Shown here: piece after piece, positions 19,826 to 29,425 of the stretch
How the letters are laid out: each line of letters opens with the position of its first letter
How positions within the stretch are numbered: position 1 is the first letter of the stretch
Source of the DNA: Corallincola platygyrae
Lineage (GTDB): Bacteria > Pseudomonadota > Gammaproteobacteria > Enterobacterales > Neiellaceae
Direction of reading: 5' to 3'
Assembly (NCBI RefSeq): GCF_039544265.1
Contig: NZ_BAABLI010000031.1
Span: 1-64,000 of the forward strand
DNA: 64,000 bases
Notes under the pieces: model-generated
What the model was told of the DNA's origin: nothing
The model's input: only the letters and a program-made list of their open reading frames with translations
Database searches by the model: none
Program-made: the position numbers and the translations under genes

Positions 19826-19850
19826 TTTGTTACCTCAGAATTTCAATCAA

Positions 19851-20450
19851 TTAGTTATTGATGTTGATGGTTACACGACCCGTTGCAGGGAAGTATTGGA
19901 AGTTATTGCCAACAGTGTTATCTCCAGGCGACACGAAGAGACCGTTGCCGTCTTTATCTAATGTGGTCACAAGGAAATAGCTACAGAACGTATCATTTGC
20001 GTTGGTATTTTTAGTAGAAAAGTACCTAAATGCATTCTTGTTGTCTGTATTATTCAGGTCTGTCAGGCTATCGGTGATCGTAGGTGGGTTTTGTAAAATC
20101 CCATCCCAGACCTGCAAACAATCAGCTGAAGCAACGTCTGCTTGAGGGCTAGTCGCCAAGGGGTAGCCTGGAGATACGGCCTCAAAAACTTCCTCTGTCA
20201 GATAAACTCGGGTACCGTCATACCAAATTGAGTTTACATTGTTCTCTGTTGGGCGACCTTCTGCTTCCCACTGCGCACGCACCAGCGACACACCAGTGGC
20301 AAATCCGCCTGCGATCCCTTCGATATTGGCGGCCTCAGCTTCATCCGTAACATTTAGGAACTTGGGTAAGGCGGTCACTGCCAGAATACCCAGAATAATC
20401 ACGACGATAACTAACTCAATCAGTGAGAAGCCGCGTTGTTGTTTCATCAT
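19851..20450 (-). CDS. mshB: MSHA pilin MshB
   Basis: A 199-residue MshA-like prepilin with leader MMKQQRG and site |FSLIELVIVVIILGILAVTALPKF. The first 50 mature residues closely parallel MshA, while the globular part differs. Position between mshF and mshA fits MshB of the Vibrio/Shewanella clusters, which is a minor pilin. Two adjacent ATGs are possible starts (20450 and 20447). The gap to mshA is only 25 bases, so the two genes share a transcript. Confidence 0.9.
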   Translation of the reverse strand: MMKQQRGFSLIELVIVVIILGILAVTALPKFLNVTDEAEAANIEGIAGGFATGVSLVRAQWEAEGRPTENNVNSIWYDGTRVYLTEEVFEAVSPGYPLATSPQADVASADCLQVWDGILQNPPTITDSLTDLNNTDNKNAFRYFSTKNTNANDTFCSYFLVTTLDKDGNGLFVSPGDNTVGNNFQYFPATGRVTININN

Positions 20451-20516
20451 ACTTAACCTGTCAACTTCAGTTAAAAATTTAGGATCACTACAGCCCTAAT
20501 ATAAGAGCCATATCAG

Positions 20517-21041
20517 CTATTTGCCCAGCATTTCATTGCCATTTTGTTGGATCGCTCTTAATTTTTCTGCTCGTTGTGACAATGTGCCATGACGTAAATC
20601 AACATCGAAATACACTTCATCACTCAGCAGGTAACGGCAATATTCGCTTTCCAACCGTTTATCTACCATCGCCAGCGCTGTAATCGGGCGCTTATTGACC
20701 AACATAGGTTTGTCTAACATCAAGCGCCACAAAGCCTGGCAGTTATAGCTTCCGTGAGGGGTTCTAAGGTCTGGAATGCCCAAACTCCCCATCTTTACCA
20801 GCATTCCCTTCAATTCAGTCTGCGCTGGTCGCCCATGAATGTTCCATTGGGTACGAACCATGTTCAGATGCACCAGAAACAGATTCGTTAACTGGTGAAA
20901 CTGAGCGCTATCCACCTCTTCCTGCGTATCCTCCTGACTCCGAAGCAGGACAGCAGCAAAAATCATTACAACTGCCAGCGCGGGCAGAAAGTAAATCAGC
21001 TTGCGCTCGGTTTCCAACTGTCGATTTTCAGAGCCCGTCAT
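20517..21041 (-). CDS. mshF: MSHA biogenesis protein MshF
   Basis: A 174-residue protein with one N-terminal membrane helix (about residues 15-31, LIYFLPALAVVMIFAAVLL) and a soluble part. It is recognised mainly by its place between mshG and mshB and by its size. The middle part (MVRTQWNIHGRPAQTE) resembles the segment VRAQWEAEGRPTE of MshB, so it may be a pilin-like relative without a prepilin leader. Its precise role is unknown. Confidence 0.8.
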   Translation of the reverse strand: MTGSENRQLETERKLIYFLPALAVVMIFAAVLLRSQEDTQEEVDSAQFHQLTNLFLVHLNMVRTQWNIHGRPAQTELKGMLVKMGSLGIPDLRTPHGSYNCQALWRLMLDKPMLVNKRPITALAMVDKRLESEYCRYLLSDEVYFDVDLRHGTLSQRAEKLRAIQQNGNEMLGK

Positions 21042-21050
21042 CGTCCTTGA

Positions 21051-22277
21051 TTAACCTCCCTTAATGGCACTCATCATGTCCCACATAGGCAGGTAGATGC
21101 CCAGTGCCAGAATAATCACCATGACAGCGACAACGATGATTAAAATGGGTTCAATACGCGCGGTAATAGATTTCAAATCGTAATCCACTTCCCGCTCGTA
21201 ATATTCAGCAACCTCAAGCAGCAAGTCATCAACCTGGCCGGTCTCCTCACCCACAGCAATCATCTGCATCACCAGTGGGGTAAACAGGTCAGACGCATTC
21301 GCTGTGCGCAGCAAACTTTCACCACGCTCAATACCTCGCCGCATATCGAGGATCTTTTGTCCCATAAACTCGTTATCGACCGCATCAGCAACTAAGTTTA
21401 GGGCTTGTGTCAGCGGTACACCGGATTGCAGCATCAAGGCAAAGCTTCGAGCGTAACGGGCTAACGTCGAGCGATTAATAATGTCCCCTACGATCGGCAT
21501 TCGCAGTTTGAACTTATCCCAGCGCCAATGCCCTTTCGGTGTGCGCTTCCAATACATAAAGCCGCTAATAATGCCGATCAGCCCCAGCAACAAAGCCCAC
21601 CAGTAATTGACAAAGAAATTGCTGGTAGCAATCAACACTTTGGTGGCCCAGGGTAGATCCGCACCAAACTGCTTAAACATGTCAGCGAACGCCGGGATCA
21701 CCATGATGTTCAGGATCACCATGGCAACCACAATGAAACCAACCACCATCATAGGGTAACGAAGCGCAGTCTTAATCCGTTTGCGGGTTTCAATTTCCAG
21801 CTCCAGATAACCTGAAAGCTGCAAAAACGCCTCCTCCAGACGCCCTGTGTTTTCCCCAACATGCACAATGGCAACAAACAGGCGATTGAATATTTTGGGG
21901 TGCTGACTCAGGGCGGTGGAAATAGTACGGCCACCTTCCAGTTCTTGGGCAACCTCTGCCAATGCTTCTTTTAATGCTTTTGAGCTGGCGGTTTGGGAAA
22001 GCCCTTGAATAGCCCGAAGAATAGGTACACCGGCCTTAGCCAGTGAATACATTTGGCGCGTGAACAAAGAAAGTTCATCCAAGCCAACACGATTAGGTAG
22101 CAGATCTCGAATATCAAAATCTTCACCACCTGCAGCCGCGCTACTGGCTGAAACCTGTAACGGGATCACCTGCCGCTGTGCCAACAGGTCCGCAGCCGCA
22201 TTGGCAGAAGCGGCGTCAATCACGCCTTTAACTTCCTTACCACTGTTATCTCTTCCTCGATATTCAAAGGTTGGCAT
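21051..22277 (-). CDS. mshG: MSHA platform protein MshG (GspF/PilC family)
   Basis: A 408-residue inner-membrane platform protein of the type II secretion/type IV pilus F family. It has two GspF domains (about 70-190 and 270-395), each with the conserved FTRQMYSLAKAGVPI / ARSFALMLQSGVPL motif, and three membrane helices. It couples the ATPase MshE to pilin assembly. It sits seven bases after mshE. Confidence 0.95.
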   Translation of the reverse strand: MPTFEYRGRDNSGKEVKGVIDAASANAAADLLAQRQVIPLQVSASSAAAGGEDFDIRDLLPNRVGLDELSLFTRQMYSLAKAGVPILRAIQGLSQTASSKALKEALAEVAQELEGGRTISTALSQHPKIFNRLFVAIVHVGENTGRLEEAFLQLSGYLELEIETRKRIKTALRYPMMVVGFIVVAMVILNIMVIPAFADMFKQFGADLPWATKVLIATSNFFVNYWWALLLGLIGIISGFMYWKRTPKGHWRWDKFKLRMPIVGDIINRSTLARYARSFALMLQSGVPLTQALNLVADAVDNEFMGQKILDMRRGIERGESLLRTANASDLFTPLVMQMIAVGEETGQVDDLLLEVAEYYEREVDYDLKSITARIEPILIIVVAVMVIILALGIYLPMWDMMSAIKGG

Positions 22278-22283
22278 AGGCGG

Positions 22284-24038
22284 TTACTCTTCCATAACTT
22301 CGGAAGGCTGGGTTTTAACGGCCTCGGGGATGTGTTCGACATGCTCGGCCAGACGTAGCACCTCTTCCACCGTAGTAATACCACTAAAAGCGTAATCCAA
22401 CGCGGCTTCAGCCAATGGCTTAAACCCTCGGCTACGTTTAGCCGCTTGCGAAAAGGCTTCAGGGTCATTTAGTCGCAGGGCAGCCATCATGGCATCATCC
22501 AGTTCCAACAACTCAAACACACCGATACGGCCTTTATAGCCAGTGTAGTTACATGACTGACAGCCAACGCCTTTGTGAAATACCTTATCTGTCAGTGAGT
22601 AACCACAAATGCTCTCCAACCAAACTTTTTCACTGTCAGTCAGGTCGTGGGGCTTACCACAGTTTTCGCAGATACGTCTTACCAGACGTTGAGCCACAAC
22701 AGCTCGAAGTGCTGACGCGACCAAGTAGCCAGCAGCCCCCATATCAATCAAGCGCAGAGCAGATGTCACTGCGTCATTGGTATGCAGAGTGGTTAGCACC
22801 AAGTGCCCGGTCAATGCGCCACGCAGGCCAATCTCAACAGTTTCATGATCACGCATCTCACCAACCATGATGATGTCGGGGTCCTGACGAAGTGTTGTTC
22901 TTAAGATCTGGGAAAAGGTAAGGTCAATCTTGCTGTTTACCTGTACCTGATTAATACGCGGCAAACGGTATTCCACCGGGTCTTCGACCGTAATGATCTT
23001 TTTGCCCGGCTCATTCAATTCACTCAAAGCGCCATAAAGCGTGGTTGTTTTACCGCTACCGGTTGGGCCTGTTACCAACACCATGCCATGGGGGCGTTTA
23101 AGCTGCACTCGTAAGCGATGTAACAGATCATCCGGTAATCCCGTTTGCTCCATGGTCAGAATACCTGCCGACTGGTCCAGCAAACGCATCACCACAGATT
23201 CACCATGTTGCACCGGCATGGTAGATACACGCACATCAATCGAGTGGCCGCGAACCTTGATATTGAAACGACCATCCTGAGGCAGGCGCTTCTCGGAAAT
23301 ATCCAGACCCGCCATCAACTTCAAACGTAATACGAGTGCTGATGCAATGCGCGATTCTTCGAGTATGTTTTCCTGCAAAATCCCATCGACACGCTGCCTG
23401 ATGCGCAGCGCATTTTCATCAGGCTCCAGATGCACATCGGAAGCTCGCACCTGTACAGCATCTTCAAAGATAGATTGCAGCAAGCGGGCAACGGTAGAGC
23501 CTTCGCCCTCTTCATCATCGTCACTACCACCTAACGAAAACTCTTCCGTTTGGGAATATTCTTCCCCCAACTGGTTCGCAAACGACGCGATCTCGGCGGT
23601 TCGACGATACAGCTGGTCATACGCTTCAAATAGCTGCGACTCTTTAACCACAGCCAGATCCAGCGGTTTTTTCAGCAACATGGCCAGCGCATCTTGCGCA
23701 TTTAGATCCGCCGGGTCACTCATGCCCACCAGCAGACTGGCACCTTTATCCTGCAATACCAGCGCGCGGTGTCTGCGCGCATGCACTTCAGGCAGCAGCT
23801 GCGCTATTTTGGGATCCAAGCGCAACGTCTGTAGGTCGATAAAAGGAATATTCAGCTGTTGAGAGAGAAACTGGAGCAGCTGCTCTTCTGTTACATGTCC
23901 CAATTCAATCAGGGTCGCCCCTAGTTTTCGGCCGCCACTGCGCTGGGCCTGAAGGGCTTGGGTAAGCTGCTCCTCGGTGATGATGGACTCATGCACCATC
24001 AAATCCCCAAGTCGCATGCGTAACTTAGCCTGCGCCAT
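22284..24038 (-). CDS. mshE: MSHA extension ATPase MshE with c-di-GMP-binding MshEN domain
   Basis: A 584-residue GspE/PilB-type hexameric ATPase that powers pilus extension. The N-terminus has the two-part MshEN pattern (RLGDLMVHESIITEEQL at about 9-25 and KLGATLIELGHVTEEQL at about 38-54, then LNIPFIDL), known from V. cholerae MshE to bind c-di-GMP. Walker A is GPTGSGKTT at 324-332. A zinc tetracysteine lies in the C-terminal region (CENC and CQSC). The start overlaps the mshN stop by one base. Confidence 0.95.
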   Translation of the reverse strand: MAQAKLRMRLGDLMVHESIITEEQLTQALQAQRSGGRKLGATLIELGHVTEEQLLQFLSQQLNIPFIDLQTLRLDPKIAQLLPEVHARRHRALVLQDKGASLLVGMSDPADLNAQDALAMLLKKPLDLAVVKESQLFEAYDQLYRRTAEIASFANQLGEEYSQTEEFSLGGSDDDEEGEGSTVARLLQSIFEDAVQVRASDVHLEPDENALRIRQRVDGILQENILEESRIASALVLRLKLMAGLDISEKRLPQDGRFNIKVRGHSIDVRVSTMPVQHGESVVMRLLDQSAGILTMEQTGLPDDLLHRLRVQLKRPHGMVLVTGPTGSGKTTTLYGALSELNEPGKKIITVEDPVEYRLPRINQVQVNSKIDLTFSQILRTTLRQDPDIIMVGEMRDHETVEIGLRGALTGHLVLTTLHTNDAVTSALRLIDMGAAGYLVASALRAVVAQRLVRRICENCGKPHDLTDSEKVWLESICGYSLTDKVFHKGVGCQSCNYTGYKGRIGVFELLELDDAMMAALRLNDPEAFSQAAKRSRGFKPLAEAALDYAFSGITTVEEVLRLAEHVEHIPEAVKTQPSEVMEE

Positions 24039-25246
24039 TACTGCCCCCCAATCTGTTCAATTCGTTGTTTCGCATAGCTCATTGCGGCATCTGAAACACC
24101 GCCAATCACTACCGCTTGCTGATACGCATTTAACGCCGATGCATAATCGGCTTTGGCGTCTGCAGCAATGCCCCAGCCGAGCCACCAACGGCCATGATTT
24201 GGTTGATACACTGCCAAACGCTGATAGCTGTCTGCGGCTGCATCATAGTCTTTCAGTTGCTGCGCTAGCGCACCTCTAAGTGCATGAAAATCTGTCTCTT
24301 CCGCTGGTGGCATCGGACCTTTGTTCAAAAAGGCCAGTGCCTGACGTTCATTTTTTCCCTGCTGGTAAATACGCGCCAACATCAATCTGAATTCGGCATT
24401 CGCTGGTTCCAGCTTTACACCTTTGTTTAACAGAGCAACCGCTTTTCCTGTATTGCGCTGACCGTAGTACAAGCTGGCCAACTTAGCTCTCGCATCATGC
24501 ATATCTGGTTTAATCGCCAGAGATTCATGGAGTAGCTTTTGTGCTTGCTCGATCTTGCCTTCATCGGCCCGCTCTATTGCTTTATTGTACTTGGCAAGTG
24601 CTAACTCCGATTGTGATAGCTGAACTTCTTTAATCGCTACTTTCTTTACGGCGGGTTTCACTTCTTGCATTTCCGCTACCAGCGGAACGCCTTCCTGCTG
24701 CGATTTAATCAGGGGCTTGGCTTCTTGTTTAACGGTGATAGGAGTTAACGCAGATTCACCTGAATCTGCGGAAGGGGACGGCTTTGGCGGTGCCGGTTGC
24801 GCTTCGGGTTTTGCCAACTCAAGCGTTGGCGCTGGTTTCGCCATGTCGACTTTGACCGGTGCTTGCGGTACCCGCTGTTGCGCGATGCGGGACAGTTTCT
24901 CGGCCGGTCCCGCAAGGTCGGCCGGTTCAGCAGATTTAACTTCTATCGCGTCACTTGGTTCGGCTGATACGGGTTGTGGCTTTGCGCCTGCTTCAGCACC
25001 TGTGCCTGAGGCCAACACTGAATCACCCACAATCCCCTTGCCTGGATTTGCAGGATGTGAGGACGACAAATAGTAGGCCAGGACCAAGCCAGCCAACACA
25101 AGCGCGCCCGCAGCAACTCCCATCACCATGAGAGCTGGAGATTTAGATTTAGCCGGCTTAACGAGAGGCGTTTGTGGTGCTGGCGTCGGTTTCTTATCGC
25201 CATCACGCTGCTCAAGATCCTTGAGCATTTGATTAATCACACTCAC
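24038..25246 (-). CDS. mshN: MSHA biogenesis protein MshN (TPR)
   Basis: A 402-residue bitopic protein. It has a conserved N-terminus MSVINQMLKDLEQRD, one membrane helix (ALMVMGVAAGALVLAGLVLAYYL), a long Pro/Ala/Lys-rich linker and C-terminal TPR repeats. A longer frame opens at 25318, but the start is most likely GTG at 25246. That GTG has GAGGGG six bases upstream and overlaps the mshM TGA as GTGA. TPR proteins of this type help secretin and pilus assembly. Confidence 0.9.
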   Translation of the reverse strand: MSVINQMLKDLEQRDGDKKPTPAPQTPLVKPAKSKSPALMVMGVAAGALVLAGLVLAYYLSSSHPANPGKGIVGDSVLASGTGAEAGAKPQPVSAEPSDAIEVKSAEPADLAGPAEKLSRIAQQRVPQAPVKVDMAKPAPTLELAKPEAQPAPPKPSPSADSGESALTPITVKQEAKPLIKSQQEGVPLVAEMQEVKPAVKKVAIKEVQLSQSELALAKYNKAIERADEGKIEQAQKLLHESLAIKPDMHDARAKLASLYYGQRNTGKAVALLNKGVKLEPANAEFRLMLARIYQQGKNERQALAFLNKGPMPPAEETDFHALRGALAQQLKDYDAAADSYQRLAVYQPNHGRWWLGWGIAADAKADYASALNAYQQAVVIGGVSDAAMSYAKQRIEQIGGQ

Positions 25247-26151
25247 AACAAGCCCCTCAACCCAAACTGCCAGGCAAGCAGGACAGCACACCCAGAAACG
25301 GCAGCAACGCCAAACCATGACCAGATCATCAGACGACTCCGTGTTGCATCATCCGTATCCTCTATCGCCAATCGCACATCGTTTCTGGTCAGTTGATGGC
25401 GTCCCTGACCATAGGCCAGGATCAACGCTTTGTGTGTTAGTACATTGACCAATCTGGGGATGCCTCGGCTCCCCCTGTGTATCGCTTTTGCTACCGGCAT
25501 ACTGATTAACTCTGGCAATTGACTGCCAGCCACCTTGAGTCGATAGCTGATGTATTGAAACACTTCATCTGCGTTTAGCGCCCTCAGGTCGTAAGAGAAG
25601 GTAATACGCTGTCGAAGCTGACGCAGTGCATCACCTGATAACCGAGCATTAAGCTCAGGCTGGCCAAACAACACCACCTGCAATAATTTACGTCGCTCGG
25701 TTTCCAGGTTCGTAAACAGGCGCAGTGCTTCTAAGCTTTCTTCTGGCAAAGCCTGTGCTTCATCCAGAATCAACACAACGGAATGCCCTTTCTGGTGTAA
25801 CTGCAGTAACTTGTCCTGGATCCGTTGAGTGAGCTGCTGTTGATCCGGTTTACCCGTCGTACGAACACCTAGCTCCGTTGCCACGGCGAAACGTAGCTCT
25901 TCGGGATTCATGTAAGGGTTAGGAATATACGCAGTAACGAAGTGGTTAGGCAGGTCGTTGAGCAGCTTTCGACATATCAGGGTTTTACCTGTACCAACCT
26001 CGCCTACGACTTTAATAAAGCCCTCGCCAGTTTTTAATGCTGTTAGCAAGGTTGCCAGCGCCTCTTGATGCGCTGGCAAACCGAAGAAGAACTCCGTATT
26101 CGGAGTTAGAGTGAAAGGCAGCTCACGCAACCCAAAGTGATACAGGTACAT
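25243..26151 (-). CDS. mshM: MSHA AAA ATPase MshM (ExeA-like)
   Basis: A 302-residue ExeA/GspA-type AAA ATPase with Walker A GEVGTGKT, Walker B VVLILDEAQ, and a C-terminal membrane segment (WFGVAAVSGCAVLLAWQFGL). ExeA-type proteins help insert or assemble secretins across the peptidoglycan, so it probably assists MshL. It starts four bases after the mshL stop. Confidence 0.93.
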   Translation of the reverse strand: MYLYHFGLRELPFTLTPNTEFFFGLPAHQEALATLLTALKTGEGFIKVVGEVGTGKTLICRKLLNDLPNHFVTAYIPNPYMNPEELRFAVATELGVRTTGKPDQQQLTQRIQDKLLQLHQKGHSVVLILDEAQALPEESLEALRLFTNLETERRKLLQVVLFGQPELNARLSGDALRQLRQRITFSYDLRALNADEVFQYISYRLKVAGSQLPELISMPVAKAIHRGSRGIPRLVNVLTHKALILAYGQGRHQLTRNDVRLAIEDTDDATRSRLMIWSWFGVAAVSGCAVLLAWQFGLRGLL

Positions 26152-26155
26152 GATG

Positions 26156-27841
26156 TCAGAACGCTTTCTCCGCGTCGTCTACCTCTGGATACCAGCGCTT
26201 CAACAGCTCGGCTGAACGTTCCAGTTCCTTGTTCCAGCTACCACGCTCAATCAGGGTCGGTTTAATCAGGATAACCAGCTCAGATTTACTTTCAAACTCA
26301 CGCTTGTTGGTAAAAAATTCACCCATGAATGGAATATCTCCCAGCAGAGGGACTTTGGAATCCGTATAACCAATCATCGACTTCATCAAACCACCAATAA
26401 CAACGACATCACCGCTGTGGGCTTTGATAATGGTGTCTGTTTCGCGAATATCGCTCACCGCCAAAGGCAGGTCGATGGTGTCGGAACCGAAAGTGATCAC
26501 CTTGCTCTCTTCTGCTACATCCGTGATCGCCGGATGCACATGCAGCAACACACCGCCATCCTGATCGATCTGCGGCGTTACATCCAGAGAGATCCCACTG
26601 AAGAATGGAGTCAGTTCAATGTCTGGCGTAGTGGATGTAGCCGTACCTGTCACCGTGGTTGTCGAAACGTCGGTCACAAAGTATTCGTCGGTACCCACCT
26701 TAATCAGCGCTTTCTGGTTGTTCGACGCAGAAATTCGGGGGCTGGACAGCACATTGACTTCACCCTGAGTCGACAACAGCGATATCACACCATTGAAATC
26801 ACTGTTGGAGAAACTCAGATTGACTATACCGCCCAAACCCGTGGTGATCTCGTTACCCAACGTAGGTGCTGTCGTAGTGAAGTTGAAATCGGTACTGCCA
26901 ATATGGCTGACTGCTCTCTGCCAGTTAATACCCTGCTGGTAATCATCATTGAGTGTGACTTCAATAATCTTGGCTTCCAGCAGCACCTGGCGCTGCAGGG
27001 TTTGTTCTGACTTCTTGAGGTACTCGCTAACTTTACGCAGTTCATCGGGATAGGCGTGAACAGTTACCAGGCCCGATTGCGGGCTGACAATGACCTTGCG
27101 GCCACTACCGTCACCGATCAAGGTATTGAGTATCGTATCCAACTCCAGCCAATAGTCGGTTTCGCTGCGAGTTTTAATCTGGGTGCCACTGAGTCCTTCG
27201 CCACTACCACTGCCGGAACCAGTGCCACTTGAGCCACTGGAGCTATCGCCAAAATCACCGCCGCTGGAACTGTTGTTGCTACTATCACTTTCGCTCAAAC
27301 GTGTTGTGAGGATGGTGGTTCGGGACTCGCCATCCCGCTTCATAAACAGATAGTTGAGTGAGAAGGTTTCGGTACGCATGCCCGCAGGAAATACATTCAG
27401 CACATTGCCGGTACGACGCAGATCGTAACCGTAGATTTCCGAGACCACATCTAGGGTCTCCATCAGGGTCACCTGCTTAAGTTGCAGCGTGATTTCGCCG
27501 GTGACCTGAGGATGGATTGCCACGCTGTACTTGGTACCTTCAACCAGGCTGGCAAAAAACTGACGAGATGAAACACCATCGGCACTGATATCAAACCGGC
27601 GCTCGTTCAATATTGCTTCGCCTGCTTTGGTTGGCTGCGCTGGCGCCGCAGGCATCAGTTCGGCCATCACATCGGCAGGTGGCGCCGTCACTTCAGCCAA
27701 AGGCTGCTGATTAGCGGCATTGATCTCTATGGCATCTTGCAGTGCTTGCTTCTGTGCGGCAGGTTCAGTCTTGGGGGTTGTCTCGCACCCCAGTAATCCA
27801 GCCATGACACACAAGGCAACAACACTTCGTTTCATCAACAT
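26156..27841 (-). CDS. mshL: MSHA secretin MshL
   Basis: A 561-residue outer-membrane secretin for pilus exit. It has a lipoprotein signal with lipobox LLGC (Cys about 19), an N-terminal secretin/TonB short N domain, an N1-like domain and a C-terminal secretin domain with the VPLLGDIPFMGEFFTNK signature. A Ser/Gly-rich loop of about 30 residues lies within the N-domain part. The ATG at 27841 has AGGA eight bases upstream. Confidence 0.95.
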   Translation of the reverse strand: MLMKRSVVALCVMAGLLGCETTPKTEPAAQKQALQDAIEINAANQQPLAEVTAPPADVMAELMPAAPAQPTKAGEAILNERRFDISADGVSSRQFFASLVEGTKYSVAIHPQVTGEITLQLKQVTLMETLDVVSEIYGYDLRRTGNVLNVFPAGMRTETFSLNYLFMKRDGESRTTILTTRLSESDSSNNSSSGGDFGDSSSGSSGTGSGSGSGEGLSGTQIKTRSETDYWLELDTILNTLIGDGSGRKVIVSPQSGLVTVHAYPDELRKVSEYLKKSEQTLQRQVLLEAKIIEVTLNDDYQQGINWQRAVSHIGSTDFNFTTTAPTLGNEITTGLGGIVNLSFSNSDFNGVISLLSTQGEVNVLSSPRISASNNQKALIKVGTDEYFVTDVSTTTVTGTATSTTPDIELTPFFSGISLDVTPQIDQDGGVLLHVHPAITDVAEESKVITFGSDTIDLPLAVSDIRETDTIIKAHSGDVVVIGGLMKSMIGYTDSKVPLLGDIPFMGEFFTNKREFESKSELVILIKPTLIERGSWNKELERSAELLKRWYPEVDDAEKAF

Positions 27842-27851
27842 GCTTACATTC

Positions 27852-28184
27852 CTATTTCGACGTCTGTTTCACCGACTTGAACAGCGTCAATTGAACTCGT
27901 TTTTCACCGCGGATCAGCTCGACCTGATTGGTGCTTATTTTGCCCACGGTGTAGCCACGGATTTTTTCGCCGCGGCGTAATTGTTTTCCACTAATAATCG
28001 CTAAGCTCTCCGAGCCATTAACGATCACCTGCTGCAACACCAGATTAGTTGCCGCGCCGGCTTGTCCGGAACCGCCAGCGGTCGAGGTCAGACGCCCTGG
28101 TGGTCGAGTGGGATCTTTCAATGGTGTGGCCGCCATCAAAGGCAATGCGACCAATATCCACAATGGCAGGATCCATCGTTTCAT
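27852..28184 (-). CDS. mshK: MSHA biogenesis protein MshK
   Basis: A 110-residue periplasmic protein with an N-terminal signal (MKRWILPLWILVALPLMAA), a DPTRPPG motif and a C-terminal beta region. The profile matches MshK/PilP/GspC-like small partners that link the secretin to the inner-membrane complex. It lies one base after mshJ and 10 bases before mshL. Confidence 0.87.
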   Translation of the reverse strand: MKRWILPLWILVALPLMAATPLKDPTRPPGRLTSTAGGSGQAGAATNLVLQQVIVNGSESLAIISGKQLRRGEKIRGYTVGKISTNQVELIRGEKRVQLTLFKSVKQTSK

Positions 28185-28185
28185 C

Positions 28186-28836
28186 TTAACTTCCCATAAA
28201 GGTTCGGCTGGTACTCAAGGTAAACAGCTCAAGCTCGAGCTCGGCCTTGGGATAACTCTCTACACCGTAATCAAAGCGCTTCCAGTAGAAACGGGTATCC
28301 AAACCCTCCACTGCACCGATAAAGCGCATCAAGTCGAAGTATCTACCCTCTACCTTCAGCACAATGCCATGCTGATACAGGTTGATCTGCTGCCCTGACT
28401 CATCAACCAGATCCAACATTGGCTGAGGCGCCTTGGAGTTGAGAGCCAACACGCGAACGCCCTTGGCTTTGGATAGCACTTCTTCCAGCACTTCTGCCAT
28501 ACGATAAGCGGGTACCAGATCTGTGGTTTGCGACTGTAACTGCTTATCAACTTCAGCAATCGCCTTTTCCGCTTCAGCAATTTCCTGTTCAAGCAGCTTG
28601 TTCAGGTCTTTCCGCAGACGAGCCTGTAGATCGGCAATTTGTGCTTGCAACTGACTTTGCTCAGATGCGGTTTTATAGATGGCGCTTTGGGTCTTCTTAA
28701 GATCCAAATAGAGCGGATCAACAAACAGGCTGTAGCCGCCAAACAGCACCAATACCAATCCTGATACAAATATCAGCAAACGTTCCCGCATCGACAGCGC
28801 ATGATACTTAGCATTTAAAGCCTGCCATCTACTCAT
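28186..28836 (-). CDS. mshJ: MSHA biogenesis protein MshJ
   Basis: A 216-residue PilO/GspM-like protein with one membrane helix (about 19-37), a coiled coil (about 40-100) and a small C-terminal domain. It probably pairs with the PilN-like product of the next upstream gene to form the inner-membrane alignment complex. It overlaps that gene by eight bases. Confidence 0.88.
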   Translation of the reverse strand: MSRWQALNAKYHALSMRERLLIFVSGLVLVLFGGYSLFVDPLYLDLKKTQSAIYKTASEQSQLQAQIADLQARLRKDLNKLLEQEIAEAEKAIAEVDKQLQSQTTDLVPAYRMAEVLEEVLSKAKGVRVLALNSKAPQPMLDLVDESGQQINLYQHGIVLKVEGRYFDLMRFIGAVEGLDTRFYWKRFDYGVESYPKAELELELFTLSTSRTFMGS

Positions 28837-29425
28837 CTGCGGTCTCCGTCAAGCTGCTAAGCGTGAAAACTAAACGTTGGTTTTCGTCGCGGCTCATCGA
28901 GAGCGAACTGAATCCCGCTTGCTGCAAGCGCTCTCCATGTTGGAACTGCTGCACCCAACGAGGCACGGCATGCGAAGCGCGGGTAAAACCCGATAACGCT
29001 AGCTGGGTTTCACTCGCCCTGATACCATTCAGCCAGATGTCATCGTCGTGGTATTTGGACAGTTCCAACATTAACTGACTGAACCCCTGATTTTTCAAAG
29101 GCGCTCGGTTCTGCAGTTCAGCCAACAGCTGCTTCTTCACTTTCAGCTCGGCTTGAGTTTGGTCCTTACGTCGAGTCAGCGCCGCAGAAGGTTGTCTCGC
29201 TTGCAGCTCTCGGGTTAGATCTGCGACCTGCTGATTCAATTGCTTGTTAGTCATGCGCGCCATGTTGAGCTGATAACGTGCATTGCTGAGGGAGCTACTC
29301 AGCCAAAACGCAGCGACGGTTATCAGCAAAACAGCGATAGCCCATGAGGTCATAACCATAGGCAGAGAGAGCGATTCTTTTTGTGGCCTCAAGCTCTCAA
29401 CGTAGAGGTTAATCTGTTGCTTCAT
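28829..29425 (-). CDS. mshI2: MSHA PilN-like alignment protein (MshI2)
   Basis: A 198-residue protein with a short N-terminal MKQQINLYVESLRPQKE motif, the INLY sequence by which PilN binds PilM, then a membrane helix (about 28-46), a coiled coil and a PilN-like domain. Some genomes call this gene mshI2. It overlaps the mshI stop by one base, which fits a PilM-PilN pair. Confidence 0.85.
   Translation of the reverse strand: MKQQINLYVESLRPQKESLSLPMVMTSWAIAVLLITVAAFWLSSSLSNARYQLNMARMTNKQLNQQVADLTRELQARQPSAALTRRKDQTQAELKVKKQLLAELQNRAPLKNQGFSQLMLELSKYHDDDIWLNGIRASETQLALSGFTRASHAVPRWVQQFQHGERLQQAGFSSLSMSRDENQRLVFTLSSLTETADE

Noticed and set aside
25247..25318. A 24-codon N-terminal extension of MshN
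   Set aside because: The extension overlaps mshM coding sequence in another frame and is Cys/Trp-rich. The GTG at 25246 has a good ribosome site and gives the conserved MSVINQMLKDLEQRD start.
26417..27010. A 197-codon frame opposite mshL
   Set aside because: It is an antisense shadow of a strongly conserved secretin gene.
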